NCBI GenBank assembly: GCA_039029395.1
Contig: JBCCGG010000052.1
Span: 1 to 41,300, forward strand
Direction: 5' to 3'
Source: JBCCGG01 sp039029395
Lineage (GTDB): Bacteria > Pseudomonadota > Alphaproteobacteria > Kiloniellales > JAKSDN01
Length of the DNA stretch: 41,300 bases
The notes under the pieces were generated by a model that ran no database searches, had not been told where the DNA came from, and saw only the letters and a list, made by a program, of their open reading frames with translations. Of this stretch, positions 34,316-41,300 are shown piece by piece. The position numbers and the translations under genes were made by a program. Every line of letters starts with the position of its first letter. Positions within the stretch are counted from its first letter, which is position 1.

Positions 34316-34723
34316 TCAGGAGGGTTCGTCCGCCAGGATCTGGGAGGCCACGGAAATGTATTTGTGTCCGGCCTCTTGGGCCTCGACCACGGCTTTGTCC
34401 AGGCTGTGCTTGTCGCGCACGCTGGCCAGCTTGATCAACATCGGCAGGTTGACGCCCGCGATGACTTCCACCTTGCCTTGATCGAGCACCGAGATCGCCA
34501 GGTTCGAGGGCGTGCCGCCAAACATGTCGGTCAGCAGCACCACGCCATCGCCTTCGTCGACCTTGGCGACATTGGCGATGATCTCCTTGCGGCGCGCTTC
34601 CATATCATCGTCGGCACCGATGCACACAGTCGCTACGTTGCGCTGCTGGCCGACGATATGCTCGAGCGCCTTGACGAATTCGTCGGCCAAATGGCCGTGC
34701 GTTACCAAAACCAATCCGATCAT
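34316..34723 (-). CDS. PTS EIIA, mannose (ManX) type (135 aa)
   Basis: His9 in LVTHGHLADEF is the phosphorylated residue. VVLLTDMFGGTPSNLAIS and VIAGVNLPMLIKL are family hallmarks. No EIIB, EIIC or EIID is in the cluster, so this EIIA is probably a regulatory subunit that passes or senses phosphate rather than transporting sugar. 70 bp after the HprK-RapZ gene. Confidence 0.93.
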   Translation of the reverse strand: MIGLVLVTHGHLADEFVKALEHIVGQQRNVATVCIGADDDMEARRKEIIANVAKVDEGDGVVLLTDMFGGTPSNLAISVLDQGKVEVIAGVNLPMLIKLASVRDKHSLDKAVVEAQEAGHKYISVASQILADEPS

Positions 34724-34793
34724 GAGACGACCTTCTCCCTTGGGCCGGTCGTTTTACGCCTAATTCTCCCGGGAATCACCCCCCGATCTGACA

Positions 34794-36128
34794 TCACGTG
34801 GTGTCAACGTCCCGGTGCAGCAAGGTGACGTCGCGACCTTGGGCGCGCAGCCAGGCAGCCAAGCGCTCGGCAACCATGACCGAACGGTGGCGCCCGCCAG
34901 TGCAGCCGACGGCGATCGTAAGATAGCTTTTGCCCTCCCGCTCATAGCGTGGCAGCAGGGGGTCGAGCATGTCGGTCAAGCGGCCGAAGAAACCCTCGAA
35001 ATCGGGATCGGCGGCCACGAAGGCGGCAATCTTGGGGTCGAGGCCGGTGAGCGGTCGCAAGGTCCGGTCATAGTGGGGGTTAGCCAGGAAACGCACGTCG
35101 AACACCAGGTCGGCGGCCCGTGGCAGGCCCCGGCGAAAGGCGAAGGAGGTGACGAAGACGGTCATCGCCTCGGAGTCGTCGCTGCCCAGGTGACCGGCGA
35201 CGATCCTTTGGCAATCGCCGGGCGCCAGCGTGGTGGTGTCGATCACTAGGTCGGCCCGGCTCTTGAGCGGCGCCAGCAAACGACGCTCGGCGGCTATGCC
35301 GTCGCGCAAGGGTCGCTCGTGGGCGAGCGGATGGCGCCGGCGGGTCTCGCTGTAGCGCCGGCCGAGAACATCGTCCTCACAGTCGATGAAGAGCAGAAAG
35401 ACCGCGAGTTCTGGGGTCTCTTCGAGGTGCTCGAGCAGAGCCAAGAAAGGCTCGGCCGCGAAGGCGCGGGTGCGGATATCGGCGCCGATCGCGATCGGCT
35501 GGGCGCCGGGCTTGCGCACGATCTCGGCGACCAGGTCGAGCGGCGGGTTGTCAATCGCCTCGTAGCCCAGGTCCTCTAGGGCGTCCAGGGCGGTGGTCCG
35601 CCCGGCGCCTGAAAGACCGGTTACCAGCACCACACGGCGAGCCTTGGCCGGGTCCGGCTCGGGCGCGGCGCGCGGCGCCTCTAGGCGCGAGCGCAGGGCA
35701 AGCTCGAGCTTAGTTGCGGCCGAGGTCTCGAAGGCATTGAACGCCAGGCGCGGGACGGCGATGCCCTCCAGCTCGCAGCTCTCGGGCCCTGGAAGGCGCT
35801 CGATCTGATCGGGCGGCACCAAGTCGACCACCAAGGCGACCTCGGCGCTCTCGACCGCGTCGACCTCCAGTACGCCCAAGCCGCGCACCTCCATGCGACC
35901 CGAGATGGTCTCGGGCGCCCGGGCCACCAGCCGATCGGATTCTGCCGTCAGTGCCGTTTGATCGTCGGACACCAACTGCCATCCGCGGTCGATCAGGCGC
36001 AGCGCGAGATCCGATTTGCCGGCGCCGGACGGCCCGCGCAGGAGTATGGCCAGGGGCGCCGCGCCGCGCCGGGTCGCTGGACCATTGGGGCCGGTCCAGG
36101 AGATGCAGGTGGCGTGGATCGAGGTCAT
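34794..36128 (-). CDS. HprK-RapZ fusion protein (444 aa)
   Basis: An in-frame fusion. Residues 1-147 are a short alphaproteobacterial-type HPr kinase/phosphorylase: Walker A GPSGAGKS (32-39), SGRMEVRGLGVLEV (76-89) and the IAVPRLAFNAFETSAATK end. A linker (148-164, PRAAPEPDPAKARR) leads to a RapZ/YvcJ-type protein: GLSGAGRTTALDAL (171-184), LGYEAIDNPP, HPLAHERPLRDGIAAER, FRRGLPRAADLVFDVRFLANPHY and GCTGGRHRSVMVAERLAAWL. In the RapZ loop the canonical Lys is Arg177. No stop or frameshift separates the parts. An internal GTG near the RapZ start could also be used. In many relatives these are adjacent separate genes. It links HPr-Ser phosphorylation to RapZ signalling. Confidence 0.92.
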   Translation of the reverse strand: MTSIHATCISWTGPNGPATRRGAAPLAILLRGPSGAGKSDLALRLIDRGWQLVSDDQTALTAESDRLVARAPETISGRMEVRGLGVLEVDAVESAEVALVVDLVPPDQIERLPGPESCELEGIAVPRLAFNAFETSAATKLELALRSRLEAPRAAPEPDPAKARRVVLVTGLSGAGRTTALDALEDLGYEAIDNPPLDLVAEIVRKPGAQPIAIGADIRTRAFAAEPFLALLEHLEETPELAVFLLFIDCEDDVLGRRYSETRRRHPLAHERPLRDGIAAERRLLAPLKSRADLVIDTTTLAPGDCQRIVAGHLGSDDSEAMTVFVTSFAFRRGLPRAADLVFDVRFLANPHYDRTLRPLTGLDPKIAAFVAADPDFEGFFGRLTDMLDPLLPRYEREGKSYLTIAVGCTGGRHRSVMVAERLAAWLRAQGRDVTLLHRDVDTT

Positions 36129-36142
36129 AGCGGCCCGGCCGC

Positions 36143-37900
36143 CTATTCCGCCGGCAGGCGAACCACGAAGCGCGCACCGACCACCTCGCCCGCGCGGTCG
36201 AGCCGGTTTTCCACGCGAATCGTGCCGCCGTGCGCTTCGACGATCTGGCGCGAGATCGACAAGCCGAGCCCGGAGTGGGTGCCGAACTTCTCACCCTTGG
36301 GCCGCTCGCTGTAGAAGCGGTCGAACACCGCCTCTTCCTTTCCGGCCGGGATGCCCGGCCCTTGGTCCTCGACCCGCACCTGGGCCCAGATCCCGGTGCG
36401 CTTGATCGCCAGGCGGATGACCCCGCCCGGCGGCGAGAAAGACACAGCATTGGAGATCAGGTTGCGGAACACTTGGCCGAGGCGCCCCTCCAACCCCGGC
36501 ACGACGATGCGCCGGCGCGCCGGCAGCTCCAGTTGAAACACCGGTCCGGCATCGCCGACCGTCGCCTCTTGAACCTCCTTAAGCGCCTCCAGAAGCTCGA
36601 CCAGGTCGACCGGCTCGCTTTCCGCGCGCGACAGCTCGGCATCCAGGCGCGAGGCGCTTGAGATATCGCTGATCAGTCGGTCCAAGCGTTGAACGTCGTC
36701 CAAGATGATGGTCATCAGCTTCTTCTGCTGCTCCGGGTCCTCGAGGCGCGCCACCGTCTCGACCGCGCTGCGCAACGAGGTTAGGGGATTTTTGATTTCG
36801 TGAGCGACATCGGCGGCGAAGCCCTCGATCGCGTCCATGCGCGCCCACAGCGCCGCGGTCATCTCACGCAGGGCGCCGGAGAGGTCGCCGATCTCGTCGT
36901 CGCGTCCGGTAAAGTCGGGGATCGGCAGGCGTCGGCCCTTGCCCGAGCGCACCCGATCGGCGGCCGCCGCCAGGCGCCGAATCGGCCGCGCCAGGGTGCC
37001 GGCGAAGTAAAGGGACAGCAAAACCGTGACCGCGAAGGCGAAGGCGAAGACCAGCAGGATGTCGCGCCGGCGGTCGTAGACCGCGACGGTCACCTCGGCG
37101 CCGTCCTTGGACAGCAGCAAGGCGCCCAGAACCTGGCGATAGCGCTGGATCGGCACCGCCGCCGAGAGGTTCAGGCGCCGGTCGCCGCGCAGGCGCGCCA
37201 TACCGGCCGCTTCGCCGTCGAGGGCTTGGGCCACCTCGGTGAGCAAAGTGCCGTCGTAGAGCGCCATCTCATCATAGTGGGGCAGTTCGTCGAGCCCTGG
37301 AAACCAGGTCGCGACGCGGTCGTAGAGCTCGCCAATGCGCCCGGACAGAGAGCCATCTTCGGGCGGCGGCAGCTCCTCGACCTGAACCTGGCCGCCGGGA
37401 CCAACCAGGACGAAGCTGTCGGCGATCAGGGTGCCGTCCTGATCGAACACCCGGGCACGGATATTGCTGTCGGCCAGCAACAGGCGCATCAGGTGGCGGG
37501 TCAGCTCGGGCTGTAGGGCCTCGTGGCCGGTCTCGTCGGTGACCACCGCGGCGCTGCCGAGCGACAAGGCAAAGGCTTGGCCGCGCGAGGAAATGCCCTG
37601 CAGCGCGGAATCGATCAAGGTTTGCCGATACTGGTCCAGATGCAGAAGACCGAACACCGGGATCACCAGGACCAGCACATTAACCATCAAGATGCGCCGA
37701 GTCAGAGGCGAGCGCCAACCGGTGCGGGTGCGCCGGCGCGTGCGCCGGTCGCGGACGGTTTCCGGCGGTGCCTCGTCGCCCACCGGGCGCGCGGCCAATG
37801 GGTCGTTGGCGGGCTGACCGAAGTGCGGCTCGACGACCCGCTCGGATCCCGGTCGGCGCTCGTAGTCGAGGTCGCTGTCAGATTGCAGTTCGGCGGTCAT
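36143..37900 (-). CDS. chvG: Sensor histidine kinase ChvG/ExoS family (585 aa)
   Basis: Cytoplasmic N-terminus, TM1 about 70-88 (MVNVLVLVIPVFGLLHL), a periplasmic sensor of about 190 residues, TM2 about 284-305 (ILLVFAFAFAVTVLLSLYF), HAMP, then H-box ADVAHEIKNPLTSLRSAVE (His367), N-box NLISNAVSFSPPGG, G1 DQGPGIPAG and G2 GLGLSISRQIVEAHGG. ATG 37900. Paired with ChvI, 47 bp upstream. In relatives this pair senses envelope/acid stress and controls surface and carbon functions. Fourteen bp precede the HprK fusion. Confidence 0.94.
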   Translation of the reverse strand: MTAELQSDSDLDYERRPGSERVVEPHFGQPANDPLAARPVGDEAPPETVRDRRTRRRTRTGWRSPLTRRILMVNVLVLVIPVFGLLHLDQYRQTLIDSALQGISSRGQAFALSLGSAAVVTDETGHEALQPELTRHLMRLLLADSNIRARVFDQDGTLIADSFVLVGPGGQVQVEELPPPEDGSLSGRIGELYDRVATWFPGLDELPHYDEMALYDGTLLTEVAQALDGEAAGMARLRGDRRLNLSAAVPIQRYRQVLGALLLSKDGAEVTVAVYDRRRDILLVFAFAFAVTVLLSLYFAGTLARPIRRLAAAADRVRSGKGRRLPIPDFTGRDDEIGDLSGALREMTAALWARMDAIEGFAADVAHEIKNPLTSLRSAVETVARLEDPEQQKKLMTIILDDVQRLDRLISDISSASRLDAELSRAESEPVDLVELLEALKEVQEATVGDAGPVFQLELPARRRIVVPGLEGRLGQVFRNLISNAVSFSPPGGVIRLAIKRTGIWAQVRVEDQGPGIPAGKEEAVFDRFYSERPKGEKFGTHSGLGLSISRQIVEAHGGTIRVENRLDRAGEVVGARFVVRLPAE

Positions 37901-37947
37901 GGCGTCATCCGCCCAGAGAGTACCACAAACCGCCTATATAGGGGGTA

Positions 37948-38649
37948 TTAGCGATCCCGGTAGCGGTAGCCGACGCCGTAGAGTGTCTCGATCTGGCCGA
38001 AATCCGAATCGAGCTCTTTGAATTTCTTGCGTAAGCGCTTGATATGACTGTCGATGGTGCGGTCATCGACATAAATGTGCTCGCCGTAAGCGGCGTCCAT
38101 TAGCTGATCCCGGTTCTTGACGTGCCCGGGGCGCTGCGCCAGCGCCTTGAGAATTAGGAACTCCGTCACCGTCAAGGTCACCGACTTACCGCGCCAAGTA
38201 CACAGGTGACGGCCCGGATCGAGCATCAACTCGCCGCGCACGATCGGCGGTTCGTTGGTCTCGGTGTCGCTCTCCTGGCGGGTGATCCGCTCGCGTCGTA
38301 GCAGGGAGCGAATGCGCTCGATCAAGAGGCGCTGGGAAAAGGGCTTGGTGATGTAATCGTCGGCGCCCATGCGAAGGCCGAGCACCTCATCGACCTCGTC
38401 GTCCTTCGAGGTCAGGAAAATGACCGGCAGGTTCGAGCCGCGCCTGAGGTGGCTCAACAGCTCCATGCCGTCCATACGTGGCATCTTGATATCGAGTATG
38501 GCCAGATCGACCGGGCTGGAGGTCATGCCGCGCAGGGCCTCGGCCCCGTCGTTGTAGGTGCGCACCTTGAAGCCCTCTGCCTCGAGCGCCATGGTCACGG
38601 AGGTCAGGATATTGCGGTCGTCGTCGACCAGGGCGATGGTGTGCTGCAT
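37948..38649 (-). CDS. chvI: Response regulator ChvI (233 aa)
   Basis: OmpR-type regulator. Receiver with ALVDDDRN, phospho-acceptor Asp53 in LAILDIKMPRMDG, Lys in DDYITKPFSQR, then a winged helix (LTVTEFLILKALAQRPG ... RTIDSHIKRLRKKF, GVGYRYRDR). ATG 38649 has GAGGAGG about 5 nt upstream; the earlier 42 codons are not domain-like. First gene of the large minus cluster; divergent from the HugZ-like gene, with 187 bp between. Confidence 0.95.
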   Translation of the reverse strand: MQHTIALVDDDRNILTSVTMALEAEGFKVRTYNDGAEALRGMTSSPVDLAILDIKMPRMDGMELLSHLRRGSNLPVIFLTSKDDEVDEVLGLRMGADDYITKPFSQRLLIERIRSLLRRERITRQESDTETNEPPIVRGELMLDPGRHLCTWRGKSVTLTVTEFLILKALAQRPGHVKNRDQLMDAAYGEHIYVDDRTIDSHIKRLRKKFKELDSDFGQIETLYGVGYRYRDR

Positions 38650-38836
38650 GCCACCCTCCTCAAGCACTGTATGTAGGTGCATCTTTGTCCCACTTCCACA
38701 GTTGGCCCCCGCATTCGCCAAGCTGCCGCCGGAACATGGCGCTTTTGCGGCGCCGAGATGGCATAAGGCCCACATTCCTACTATTCGCGGTCATGGGCGC
38801 TTGACCTGAGCGGGCTCAGGGGTCACCTCTTGGGCC

Positions 38837-39577
38837 ATGACCGACAGCGACCTTTCCCCAGGCACTCGCGTGCGCTGGCTTATGCGCCGTGCCGAGACCG
38901 CGAGCTTATCGACCGCTTTGGCCCGCGATGCAAGCGGCTGGCCCTATGGCTCCCTGGTCTTGGTTGCCTTGGACCATGACGGAAGCCCGATTCTGCTGCT
39001 CTCGGACCTCGCCGACCACAGCGCCAATATCGGCCAGGACCCAAGGGTTTGTCTGCTGTTCGATGGCACCCGAGGCTGGCGCGACCCGCTGGCGGGGCCG
39101 CGGGCGAGCGTGCTCGGCCGGGCCGAGCGAACCAGCGATTCTATTCATCGGGGGCGCTTCCTGGCGCGCCATACGGGCGCCCAAGTTTATATTGATTTCA
39201 AGGACTTCCACCTTTATCGCGTCACGATTGAGCGGGCTCATCTGGTCGCCGGGTTTGGCGCGATCCACTGGCTTGAGGCGGCCGACGTCCTGCTATCGGT
39301 GACTGACGGCGCGCCCCTCAGGGAAGCAGAAGCGGACATCGTCGCACATATGAATCAGGACCATGGCGATGCGGTCGACGCCATAGCCCAGGCCCTCGGA
39401 TGCCAGGGGTCGGGCTGGCAGATGATAGCGATCGACCCGGAGGGCTGCGATCTGCGCCGGGAAGACGAAACCGCTCGATTCGCCTTCGACCAGGTGATTT
39501 CCGACGCGCCAAGCGCCCGCAAGGTGCTGGCCGAGGCGACCCGCCGGGCCCGGAACAAGACCAAAGGCGCGGCATAA
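38837..39577 (+). CDS. HugZ/pyridoxamine-oxidase-like heme protein (246 aa)
   Basis: N-terminal PNPOx split-barrel: RRAETASLSTAL, PYGSLVLVALDHDGSPILLLSDLADHSANI, DPRVCLLFDGT and RASVLGRAER are typical. C-terminal DUF2470-like part: EADIVAHMNQDHGDAVDAIAQ and DPEGCDLR. Members of this family (HugZ) are linked to heme binding or degradation. It lies between chvI and pckA, an unusual insertion into an otherwise conserved divergent pair. Cytoplasmic, no signal. ATG 38837. Confidence 0.9.
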   Translation: MTDSDLSPGTRVRWLMRRAETASLSTALARDASGWPYGSLVLVALDHDGSPILLLSDLADHSANIGQDPRVCLLFDGTRGWRDPLAGPRASVLGRAERTSDSIHRGRFLARHTGAQVYIDFKDFHLYRVTIERAHLVAGFGAIHWLEAADVLLSVTDGAPLREAEADIVAHMNQDHGDAVDAIAQALGCQGSGWQMIAIDPEGCDLRREDETARFAFDQVISDAPSARKVLAEATRRARNKTKGAA

Positions 39578-39698
39578 GGAGCACGATTTAGGACGGGTTT
39601 GATCCGTAGGTTCGTTTGGTGTTAACTGCCGGCGTCTAGAATAATGGGACCGAATGTTCCCAATATGTTCCAATAATCACGCGTTCGGAGGAGAAGTT
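39578..39698 (+). promoter_or_regulatory. pckA upstream region with a repeated ATGTTCC motif
   Basis: ATGTTCC appears twice in close succession at about 39653 and 39665 (AATGTTCCCAATATGTTCCAATA). This could be a binding site for ChvI or another regulator, or part of the promoter. No clear -35/-10 pair was confirmed. Confidence 0.4.
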
Positions 39699-41300
39699 TT
39701 GACCGACCAAGGACCGGTCGTGAGCCGCTATGGGCTTGACCATCAAGGACTTACGCCCAGTTGCGGCGCCACCTGGAATCTCGGCGCCTGCCCGCTGATC
39801 GAGGATAGCCTGAAGCGCGGCGATGGGCAGTTGGCCGTAGGCGGCGCCTTCGTGGCGCTGACCGGCGAGCACACTGGGCGTTCGCCGAATGACAAATTCA
39901 TCGTGGAAGAGCCCGACAGCACCGGCGACATCTGGTGGGGCAAGGTCAACGCGGCGATCTCACAAGCAAGCTTCGAGCGCCTCCACGCCAAGGTGCTGGC
40001 GCACCTGAACGCGCGGCCACTCTATGTCCAGGATCTCCACGCCGGAGCCGATCCGACCTATCGCCTGCCCGTGCGCGTGGTCAGCGAGAGTCCCTGGCAC
40101 AGCCTCTTTGCACGCAACATGTTCCTGCGGCCAAGTGCCGCCGAGCTAGCCGAGTTTCAACCCGGCTTCACAGTGTTGCATGCGCCAAGCCTGGAAGCCG
40201 ATCCGGCAAGCGATGGCACCAACTCCAGCACCTTCATCGTGGTCAGCTTCCAACACCGCCTGGTCCTGATCGGCGGCACGAGCTATGCCGGCGAGATCAA
40301 GAAGTCGATTTTCTCGGCGCTCAACTTCTTGCTGCCACAGCACGACGTGCTGCCCATGCATTGCTCGGCCAACATCGGCCGCACAGGCGACACAGCGATC
40401 TTCTTCGGCCTATCGGGCACCGGGAAGACGACCCTTTCGGCCGACGGCACGCGACAGCTTATCGGCGACGACGAGCATGGCTGGTCGGACCAGGGCGTGT
40501 TCAACTTCGAGGGTGGCTGCTATGCCAAGGTAATCCGCCTGTCGGCAGAAGCGGAGCCCGAGATACATGCTACGACCCGGCGCTTTGGCACGATCCTCGA
40601 GAACGTGGTGCTCGACCCGGCCACCCGTCAGCTTGACCTGGACGACGACCGGCACACCGAGAACACTCGGGCCAGCTACCCCCTGGATTTCATCCCGGAG
40701 GTGGTCGAAAGCGGCCGTGGTGGCCAGCCCGAGAACATCATCATGCTGACCGCCGATGCCTTCGGCGTGCTGCCGCCAATATCGCGCCTGAGCCCCGAGC
40801 AAGCCATGTATCACTTCCTGTCGGGCTACACGGCGCGGGTCGCCGGCACGGAAAAGGGCATGGGCCGCGAGCCCTCGGCGACCTTCTCGACCTGCTTCGG
40901 CGCGCCCTTCATGCCGCGCCACCCCTCGGTCTATGCCGATATGCTGGGCCGTAAGGTGGCCAAGACCGGCGCCAAATGCTGGCTGGTCAACACCGGCTGG
41001 ACCGGCGGCGCCTACGGCATCGGCCAGCGTATGTCGATCGCCCACACCCGGGCGATGGTGCGCGCCGCGCTAGATGGCCGCTTGGCCGAGATCGCGACCA
41101 CGCGCCATCCGGACTTCGGTCTGGCGATGCCCGACAATTGCCCCGAGGTGCCCCACGATGTGCTCGACCCCAAGAGCACCTGGGCCGACAAGCAAGCCTA
41201 CGACCAGACCGCCCACGAGCTGACCAGGCGCTTCGAATCCAATTTCAAGCAGTTCGAGCCCTTCGTCGGCGACGCGGTGAAGGCCGCCGGTATCTACAGC
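39699..41300 (+). CDS. pckA: PEP carboxykinase (ATP), 3' end outside window
   Basis: Converts oxaloacetate and ATP to PEP in gluconeogenesis. Frame from TTG 39699 is open to the window end (534 codons, near the full length of about 535). TTG is preferred because GGAGGAG at 39687-39693 lies 5 nt upstream; GTG 39720 is the alternative. Motifs: TGEHTGRSPNDKF, GTSYAGEIKKSIF, P-loop GLSGTGKTTLSAD and LIGDDEHGWSDQG. The stop codon is not seen. PEP produced here feeds the EI-HPr relay in the nearby cluster, and pckA adjacent to chvI is a known alphaproteobacterial arrangement. Confidence 0.96.
   Translation, partial: MTDQGPVVSRYGLDHQGLTPSCGATWNLGACPLIEDSLKRGDGQLAVGGAFVALTGEHTGRSPNDKFIVEEPDSTGDIWWGKVNAAISQASFERLHAKVLAHLNARPLYVQDLHAGADPTYRLPVRVVSESPWHSLFARNMFLRPSAAELAEFQPGFTVLHAPSLEADPASDGTNSSTFIVVSFQHRLVLIGGTSYAGEIKKSIFSALNFLLPQHDVLPMHCSANIGRTGDTAIFFGLSGTGKTTLSADGTRQLIGDDEHGWSDQGVFNFEGGCYAKVIRLSAEAEPEIHATTRRFGTILENVVLDPATRQLDLDDDRHTENTRASYPLDFIPEVVESGRGGQPENIIMLTADAFGVLPPISRLSPEQAMYHFLSGYTARVAGTEKGMGREPSATFSTCFGAPFMPRHPSVYADMLGRKVAKTGAKCWLVNTGWTGGAYGIGQRMSIAHTRAMVRAALDGRLAEIATTRHPDFGLAMPDNCPEVPHDVLDPKSTWADKQAYDQTAHELTRRFESNFKQFEPFVGDAVKAAGIYS

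Noticed and set aside
35620..35700. Separate rapZ gene with its own start
   Set aside because: An internal GTG exists but the frame is continuous with hprK and there is no convincing ribosome site; kept as a possible secondary start only.
39935..40636. Alternative-frame ORF inside pckA
   Set aside because: The true frame (from TTG 39699) carries the complete PEPCK motifs.

Overview
The window joins an accessory, lower-GC mobile island (about 1-14,530) to a GC-rich chromosomal backbone (about 14,534-41,300). The backbone reads as Alphaproteobacteria, probably a Rhodospirillales/Kiloniellales-type lineage. This rests on the order pckA / chvI-chvG-hprK-EIIA-HPr-EI, the tsaE-amgK-murU-addB-addA chain, AddAB instead of RecBCD, and a short alphaproteobacterial-type HprK. 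No species can be named from the sequence alone.

Island (1-14,530). A tyrosine integrase lies at the left edge (possibly cut by the window), followed by a cluster of TGCAC motifs. Cargo follows: a small ORF, a two-gene DUF2806-like pair that looks like one gene split in two, and a coiled-coil/multi-pass membrane protein. A tightly overlapping minus-strand operon (7038 to 4333) encodes two ribbon-helix-helix-like proteins, two clear paralogues plus a possible third, unknowns, and a phage capsid-cement-like protein. Facing it across a 350-bp divergent control region are an AlpA-like regulator and a 954-aa primase-helicase. Immediately downstream of the primase is an array of nine exact TTTGGACA/TGTCCAAA octamers in two opposed orientations, which I read as the element's replication origin. 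A small secreted protein, a serine recombinase and a three-gene envelope operon complete the island, which ends against the 3' end of a tRNA-Ser(GGA) gene. The parts list (integrase, AlpA, primase-helicase, iteron origin, a few virion-like genes, no terminase, portal, major capsid or tail genes) fits a phage-satellite-like or otherwise replication-competent integrative element better than a full prophage.

Backbone (14,534-41,300). First come a small membrane protein, lepA, a small ORF with a subtilase, an NnrU-family membrane protein, argG, and a second subtilase-like protein whose catalytic Ser position is Thr. A cluster of about 16 kb on the minus strand then runs from chvI to trxA: chvI-chvG, an in-frame HprK-RapZ fusion, EIIA(Man-type), HPr, EI, a DUF3253 protein, a HIT protein, tsaE, amgK, murU, addB, addA and trxA. 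Many junctions have ATGA/GTGA overlaps. Divergent from chvI are a HugZ-type gene and pckA, the latter running off the right edge.

How it works together. The PTS proteins (EI, HPr, EIIA, HprK) with ChvG-ChvI and PckA form the regulatory PTS/envelope-sensing/carbon-metabolism block seen in many alphaproteobacteria; no sugar permease is present here. The tsaE-amgK-murU-addBA segment combines tRNA t6A modification, peptidoglycan recycling and recombinational repair in one likely transcript. In the island, the divergent promoters between the RHH-encoding operon and alpA-primase share a TTTTACTTG motif at their -35 regions, suggesting one switch controls both arms.
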